From JBCCQL01 sp039414355 (GTDB taxonomy: Bacteria; Planctomycetota; Planctomycetia; Pirellulales; Lacipirellulaceae): 27,418 nt of DNA. The notes under the pieces are model-generated. The model ran no database searches. It was not told the DNA's origin and was given only the letters and a program-made list of their open reading frames with translations. Below are positions 23,692-27,418 of the stretch, in pieces. Where the stretch lies: contig JBCDJN010000064.1 in assembly GCA_039414355.1 (NCBI GenBank), forward strand, positions 1 through 27,418, in the 5' to 3' direction. Position 1 is the first letter of the stretch. Each line of letters begins with the position of its first letter. The position numbers and the translations under genes were made by a program.

Positions 23692-24765
23692 CTACTTCTC
23701 CGCGGCGGACTTCATGTACGACGCGTCAAAGTTGAGCTGCGACGCCTCGTCGCCGAAGCCGACGGTCGGCTCCTCGCTGACGATGTCGTTCGCCAGGCAG
23801 AACTTGACGACCATCGGCATGGTGTCGTTCTGGAAGCCGGCCTTATCGAACAGGGCGATGCCGTCCGCCGCGGTGGCGTACATCTGCGTCTCCTGGACGA
23901 CCACCTCCATGTCCTCAACGCCGAGGCTGGAGAACTTCTCGCCGAGCTTCTTGAGCGTGTCGTCGCGGGTGGCGCTGTCGGCCAGCATCGCGTTGACCTG
24001 GTAGAAGGCGTCGATCACCGCGCCGGCGAACTTGTCGCCGCCGGGCTTGGCCAGCGACGCCTTGCTCGCCACGACCATGTCGATGATCTCCTCGGGGATG
24101 TCCTTGGAGTCGAACATTCGCTTGGAGCCCTCGCGGTCGCGGAGCGTCTGCATGACGAAGGGGTTCCAGACCATGATCGACTTGATCGCATCGTCGCCGG
24201 TCTGCATCGCCAGAGCGGCGTTGCCCGGGTCCATGTTCTTGAACTCGAAGTCGTCCGGATTCTGGCCGGCCTTCTCCAGGCAGCGCTCGAAGGCGTACTG
24301 CGAGACCGACTTCTCAAGGCCGAAGGTCGCAACGCCCTTGAGGTCGTCCAGCGATTCGATGCCAACGGCGATGCACGCGTCGGCGCCCACGCTCGTGGAG
24401 GTGGGCAGGATCGCCACGGAGTCGCGGCCCGTCGCCGGCGCCAGGCTGTCCATGTTGGTCATGCAGACCGCGTCGACCGTGGAGCTGGAGTACTGCGTAA
24501 GGCAGGAGTCGTAGTCGGTCTGCACCAGGACGATGTCCACGCCCCACTTCTTCTCCACCTCGCCGAGCTTGCCCTCCGCCTTGTCGATGAGCCCCTTCTC
24601 GTGGGCGACGCCGAAGACGGACCAGCTTGGGTACTCGCTCCAGGCGAGGCTGAAAACCGGGGTCTCGCCGTCGGCGCCGTCGCCGCTTGAGGAAGCGCCG
24701 CCGCAGCCGGCAAGCGGCGCGAGCAGCAGAGCCGCCAGACTACAAGTCAGCCATGAGTGTCGCAT
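23692..24765 (-). CDS. ABC transporter substrate-binding lipoprotein, urea-carboxylase-associated type
   Basis: 357 residues from ATG 24765, chosen over an in-frame start at 24792 because of an excellent GGAGG at 24772-24776. The lipoprotein signal is LAPLAGC with lipid-accepting Cys21, then a Gly/Ser linker. The mature part is a two-lobed periplasmic binding protein close to the ABC periplasmic family near urea carboxylase (TIGR03427-like): FSLAWSEYPSWSVFGVAHEKG, VDAVCMTNMDSLAP, IKSIMVWNPFVMQ and IPEEIIDMVVAS all fit that pattern as I recall it. Urea carboxylase-linked transporters may carry urea, guanidine or related compounds, but no carboxylase or allophanate hydrolase gene is visible here, so the ligand is open. 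It is followed by the permease and preceded by the PspA-like gene (52 bp), implying co-expression. Confidence 0.9.
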   Translation of the reverse strand: MRHSWLTCSLAALLLAPLAGCGGASSSGDGADGETPVFSLAWSEYPSWSVFGVAHEKGLIDKAEGKLGEVEKKWGVDIVLVQTDYDSCLTQYSSSTVDAVCMTNMDSLAPATGRDSVAILPTSTSVGADACIAVGIESLDDLKGVATFGLEKSVSQYAFERCLEKAGQNPDDFEFKNMDPGNAALAMQTGDDAIKSIMVWNPFVMQTLRDREGSKRMFDSKDIPEEIIDMVVASKASLAKPGGDKFAGAVIDAFYQVNAMLADSATRDDTLKKLGEKFSSLGVEDMEVVVQETQMYATAADGIALFDKAGFQNDTMPMVVKFCLANDIVSEEPTVGFGDEASQLNFDASYMKSAAEK

Positions 24766-24817
24766 AATCCGCCTCCTTGAGTGATTGAGCATCGGTTCGT
24801 TGGTTCAGGTCGCGGCG

Positions 24818-25630
24818 TCACGCCTCGGGGATCTTGGTCGCTTCTTGCGAAGGCTCGGCCGGCGCGGCCTTCTCGTTGGCCAGGCCGATGAGCGCGTCGA
24901 ACTCGTCGTTCGCCTGGCTCGACTCGGCGTAGTCCATGAACTCGGCCTCGGCCTGCTTGGTGTCCAGGCCCGCCAGCTCGCGGCTCACGCGGGCCTTGGC
25001 GGACGCCTTCTGCCGGAGCTCGCGCAGCTCGCGGAGTTCTTCGCTGGTCTTGTCTTCGGAGAGGCCGGTCATCAGGTCGGCGATCTGCTGCTCCTCCCGC
25101 GCCGAGAGGATGCTGGCCACCGCGTCGTGCTTCTCCTCGCCGAGCTTCTCCAGGTCCCGCATCTGCGACTGGATCTGGAGCTTGTGCCGATTGACATTCG
25201 CCATCAGCTCCTCGATATCGCCCTCTAGCTCCGCGGCGCGCGATTGTTTTTCGTTAAGCGTGTTGCTGAAGTCGCCGAAGGCGCTCTGGCACTTCTGGTA
25301 CTCGGGGTCGTTCTTAGTGGCGACCGGGTCGCCGTTGTGCTTGGCGGCCACCTGCTTGGCGCGGGCGGCGGCGCCCGCCTTGAGCTTCTCCAGCTTCTCG
25401 ATCTCGTCCGTGACGGCCTTCAGCTTCTGCTTCTTGGTTTCTTCCTGGGCGATCATCGCGCTGATCGCGTCCTTGTACTGATTGATGCGGCTCCGCTTCT
25501 CGTCGATGATGCGGTCGTAGTTGGCGGAGACCACGCCGGGGTTCATGCGGAGCGTTTCGCTCGCCTTGTTGATGCGGAAGGTGAGCAGGTACCAGACCGC
25601 CCGCCCGTACTTGCCGATTGCTTTGAACAT
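24818..25630 (-). CDS. PspA/IM30-like coiled-coil protein
   Basis: 270 residues; the start at 25630 has a G-rich AGGGGGAG site close upstream. The N-terminus (MFKAIGKYGRAVWYLLTFRI) is an amphipathic or hydrophobic helix like the membrane-binding helix of PspA/Vipp1 (IM30) proteins, followed by long, charged heptad-type helices over most of the chain (KRSRINQYKDAISAMIAQEE, LNEKQSRAAELEGDIEELMA) and a short hydrophilic tail (AAPAEPSQEATKIPEA). These are ESCRT-III-like membrane remodelling and repair proteins that assemble into rings or rods on stressed inner membranes. It is not a close match to the classical PspA sequence, so the family call rests on pattern. Neighbours: a membrane coiled-coil gene 51 bp upstream and a transporter binding protein 52 bp downstream, an unusual setting for PspA. 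Confidence 0.78.
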   Translation of the reverse strand: MFKAIGKYGRAVWYLLTFRINKASETLRMNPGVVSANYDRIIDEKRSRINQYKDAISAMIAQEETKKQKLKAVTDEIEKLEKLKAGAAARAKQVAAKHNGDPVATKNDPEYQKCQSAFGDFSNTLNEKQSRAAELEGDIEELMANVNRHKLQIQSQMRDLEKLGEEKHDAVASILSAREEQQIADLMTGLSEDKTSEELRELRELRQKASAKARVSRELAGLDTKQAEAEFMDYAESSQANDEFDALIGLANEKAAPAEPSQEATKIPEA

Positions 25631-25681
25631 CGCTCCCCCTTGTTTCGTTGCTGGCGTGGTTGGATGGCTTCGCGGCGCGGG

Positions 25682-26413
25682 CTAGTTCCGCTCCACGCTG
25701 TTGAATTCTGACTCGTCGTAATCCTTCGAGGCGCCGATCTCGTCGATCACCTGATCCGCGCGGCGGGCGACGTTGATCGTGGCGTCCAGCTCGTCGCGCA
25801 GCTTGGCGAGTTCGGAATCGGTGTCTTCGACTTGGAACGTGTGGTACTGCTCCACCGTGCGGGTCAGGTGGTTGACGGTCCGCACCACCTCGTCCACGGC
25901 CTCCTTACGCTTCTCCAGAAGCGACGCCCGCGTGCCGCTGGGGAGCTTCCTCGACTTCTCCCACATCTCGATTGACTTCTGCAGTTGCCGGACGGCGGCC
26001 TCGAACAGCTTGTCGACCTTCGCCTTGATGGCCGCGGTAGCGTGGCCCGCCGGCGGTTCCGACTCGAAGAACGCCCGCAGCTTGCGGAGCCGGCGGAGGC
26101 ACTCCTCGGTGCGTGGTTCGTCGTCGTGGCGGAGCCGGGTCGCCAGCTCGTTGAGCATCTGCTCTTGTTCTTCGCGCTCCTTCTCAAGGACGTAGCCTTG
26201 GGCCCTCTCGGTGAGTTTCTCAACGCCGAACACAAGCCGCGAAGCCTGGATGCCCAGGCCGGTTAGCACGCCCGCCAGGCCGGCGACGTTGAGCAAGGTG
26301 CTGCCGTCGACGCCCCACGAGATGAGCCAAGCACTCAGCCCGCCGACCACCGGGACCACCGTCCACGGCGAGACGAACAGGTCGAGCAGCACTTTCTTCT
26401 TGACGTCATCCAT
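25682..26413 (-). CDS. Inner-membrane coiled-coil protein of unknown function
   Basis: 243 residues from ATG 26413, without a strong ribosome-binding site. Two likely membrane helices lie near the N-terminus (about 16-35, VVPVVGGLSAWLISWG, and 39-57, STLLNVAGLAGVLTGLG), then a long charged alpha-helical region with probable coiled coils (LEKEREEQEQMLNELATRL; LLEKRKEAVDEVVRTVNHL) and an acidic tail. No family was recognised. In PspA-type systems a membrane partner that tethers or senses for the peripheral coiled-coil protein is common, and its position directly before the PspA-like gene (51 bp) makes such a partnership the leading guess. Homology to known partners such as PspB or PspC is not apparent. 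Confidence 0.85.
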   Translation of the reverse strand: MDDVKKKVLLDLFVSPWTVVPVVGGLSAWLISWGVDGSTLLNVAGLAGVLTGLGIQASRLVFGVEKLTERAQGYVLEKEREEQEQMLNELATRLRHDDEPRTEECLRRLRKLRAFFESEPPAGHATAAIKAKVDKLFEAAVRQLQKSIEMWEKSRKLPSGTRASLLEKRKEAVDEVVRTVNHLTRTVEQYHTFQVEDTDSELAKLRDELDATINVARRADQVIDEIGASKDYDESEFNSVERN

Positions 26414-26457
26414 TCGCGGCAGGGGTTGGCGGCTTGGTCCGTGCGTGGCGTGGGCGG

Positions 26458-27418
26458 CTACGGGGGTTCGCCGAGCATGAACGTTACCGACGTGCTCCCG
26501 CTCGGCTTGACGCCCACCGCGCGGATGCGGTCGGCGTCCACGCCGCTTCGGACCAGGTAACCCTCGACCGCCTTCGCCCGGCTCTCGGCGAGCCGTTTGT
26601 TGGCCTCCAGGTCGCCCCGCCGCGACGCGTTCCCCCGCACCAGCACATAATAGCGGGTGGCTTGCAGTGCGCCAGCCAGCTCATCCAGCAGCAGCTCACT
26701 GCGGCTTGTCAGCCGGTCGGCGCCGCGGGCGAAGACCAGCGTCGGCGCCCGGGCGGTGCCCACCTCCACCAGGCTCTGCCACTGCGAATCGGTGAGCGGC
26801 GGCAGCTTCACGCCGCGGACCTTCTCCTCGTCGCCGCCCGGCTGGAAGCCGGCAAGGTCTCGCCAGACCGAGTCGTTGTACAAGTAGTTGGGGTTGCCGC
26901 CGGTTGGGTCTTGGTCGATGGCGCCGGTTTCGAGCAGGACGGCCGTTACCGAGTCGATCATGTCTTCCAGGTGCGGCAGCCCCGACCCGCGGTTGCGGTC
27001 GAGGTGCGCCTTGTTCTCGCGAGCGTTCTTCCACCACACGCCGCTGACCAGCCGCTGGGCGTCGTCGCGGCTCAGCCCGGCGCCTGCGGCTTTGGCATCC
27101 GCCATCACCAGCTTCAGGCGGGCGGCGGAAGTGCTGTAGCCGTAGTTGGCGGTGAAGTACGCCTGCACGACTTCGAGCGCCGCGTCGCGGTTCTTGGCGA
27201 TCATGTCGTCGCTGGCCACCAGCACGTCGACAATCGCCGAAGGGAAACGCGAGCTATCGACCAGCACGTGCATCCGCTTGTTCTTGAGCATCTGGCTCAC
27301 GTACGGCTCCCACGCCACGTACGCCAGCTTGTCCGTCGGCCTGGCCCGCTTGTACCGCGCCACCACCGCCGCGGCGTCGCCGACCGCCTCGAACGGCTTG
27401 GCCGGCACCTCGTCCAGC
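26458..27418 (-). CDS. Substrate-binding-protein/OmpA C-terminal fusion, N-terminus outside window
   Basis: About 319 visible residues; the frame stays open to the right edge, so the GTG at 27408 is not the real start. The N-terminal visible part (about 26830-27418) looks like the second lobe of an NMT1/TauA-like binding protein (LAYVAWEPYVSQMLKNKRMH, SAIVDVLVASDDMIAKNRD, VVQAYFTANYGY). The C-terminal part (about 26461-26760) is OmpA-like: VFARGADRLTSRSELLLDEL, VRGNASRRGD, then NKRLAESRAKAVEGYLVRSG with the Arg that normally contacts diaminopimelate. Such fusions would hold a solute-binding domain against peptidoglycan. It is the first visible gene of the operon and lies 44 bp before the membrane coiled-coil gene. 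Its ligand is unknown. The fusion is directly visible as a single continuous frame. Confidence 0.88.
   Translation of the reverse strand, partial: LDEVPAKPFEAVGDAAAVVARYKRARPTDKLAYVAWEPYVSQMLKNKRMHVLVDSSRFPSAIVDVLVASDDMIAKNRDAALEVVQAYFTANYGYSTSAARLKLVMADAKAAGAGLSRDDAQRLVSGVWWKNARENKAHLDRNRGSGLPHLEDMIDSVTAVLLETGAIDQDPTGGNPNYLYNDSVWRDLAGFQPGGDEEKVRGVKLPPLTDSQWQSLVEVGTARAPTLVFARGADRLTSRSELLLDELAGALQATRYYVLVRGNASRRGDLEANKRLAESRAKAVEGYLVRSGVDADRIRAVGVKPSGSTSVTFMLGEPP

Noticed and set aside
23575..24690. Plus-strand frame (371 codons) opposite the binding-protein gene
   Set aside because: Shadow frame rich in Leu/Val/Arg/His repeats such as VGLHQDDVHA; the minus-strand lipoprotein is certain.
26461..26760. 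OmpA-like domain as an outer-membrane porin
   Set aside because: No beta-barrel segment is visible; the domain is fused to a soluble binding-protein lobe, so a peptidoglycan-binding role fits better.
1..27418. Mobile elements, CRISPR arrays, tRNA or rRNA genes
   Set aside because: No transposase or integrase motifs, direct-repeat arrays, tRNA cloverleaf or rRNA signatures were found on reading both strands by eye.

Overview
The window looks like chromosomal DNA of a high-GC planctomycete, most likely of the Pirellulales/Lacipirellulaceae type. The signs are a LEPR-XLL-type N-terminus on a large surface protein, a dockerin-like repeat plus PEP-CTERM-like anchor, Tat-exported Gfo/Idh/MocA and nitrilase-family proteins, and an ECF-type sigma factor followed by the start of a planctomycete-style protein kinase. 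No tRNA, rRNA, insertion sequence or CRISPR array is visible.

Region 1 (2-18903, plus strand) is one unbroken run of nine genes with overlaps or gaps of 63 bp or less, probably one polycistron for an extracellular glycan. In order: a 5'-truncated CehA/McbA-like (PHP-fold) protein; a secreted GH101/GH129-like glycosidase; a dockerin/PEP-CTERM surface protein starting at TTG; a GH78 alpha-L-rhamnosidase; a GH110 alpha-1,3-galactosidase-type beta-helix enzyme; a Tat-exported Gfo/Idh/MocA oxidoreductase; a large modular LEPR-XLL beta-helix protein with a C-terminal CBM96/DNRLRE-like module; a Tat-exported carbon-nitrogen hydrolase; and a CE4-like polysaccharide deacetylase. Together they suggest attack on a complex glycan containing alpha-galactose, rhamnose and possibly alpha-GalNAc. 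No sulfatase, SusC/D pair or regulator is seen in the visible part.

Region 2 (18875-21151, minus strand) is a second CehA/McbA-type secreted protein, convergent with and overlapping the deacetylase gene by 29 bp. Upstream of it are a short non-coding stretch with a perfect inverted repeat and a probable small membrane-protein gene (21377-21817, minus).

Region 3 (21941-22775, plus strand) holds an ECF sigma factor overlapping a short gene that resembles only the N-terminal part of a planctomycete Ser/Thr kinase.

Region 4 (22815-27418, minus strand) is the most unusual part: a five-gene operon that runs off the right edge. In transcription order it encodes a substrate-binding-protein/OmpA fusion, a membrane-anchored coiled-coil protein, a PspA/IM30-like protein, a lipoprotein substrate-binding protein of the urea-carboxylase-associated type, and an SsuC/TauC-type ABC permease. 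No ABC ATPase is seen in the visible part. A perfect 13-bp stem-loop lies between the binding-protein and permease genes. I infer an envelope-stress or peptidoglycan-linked uptake or sensing module. This is the best candidate for an undescribed system here.
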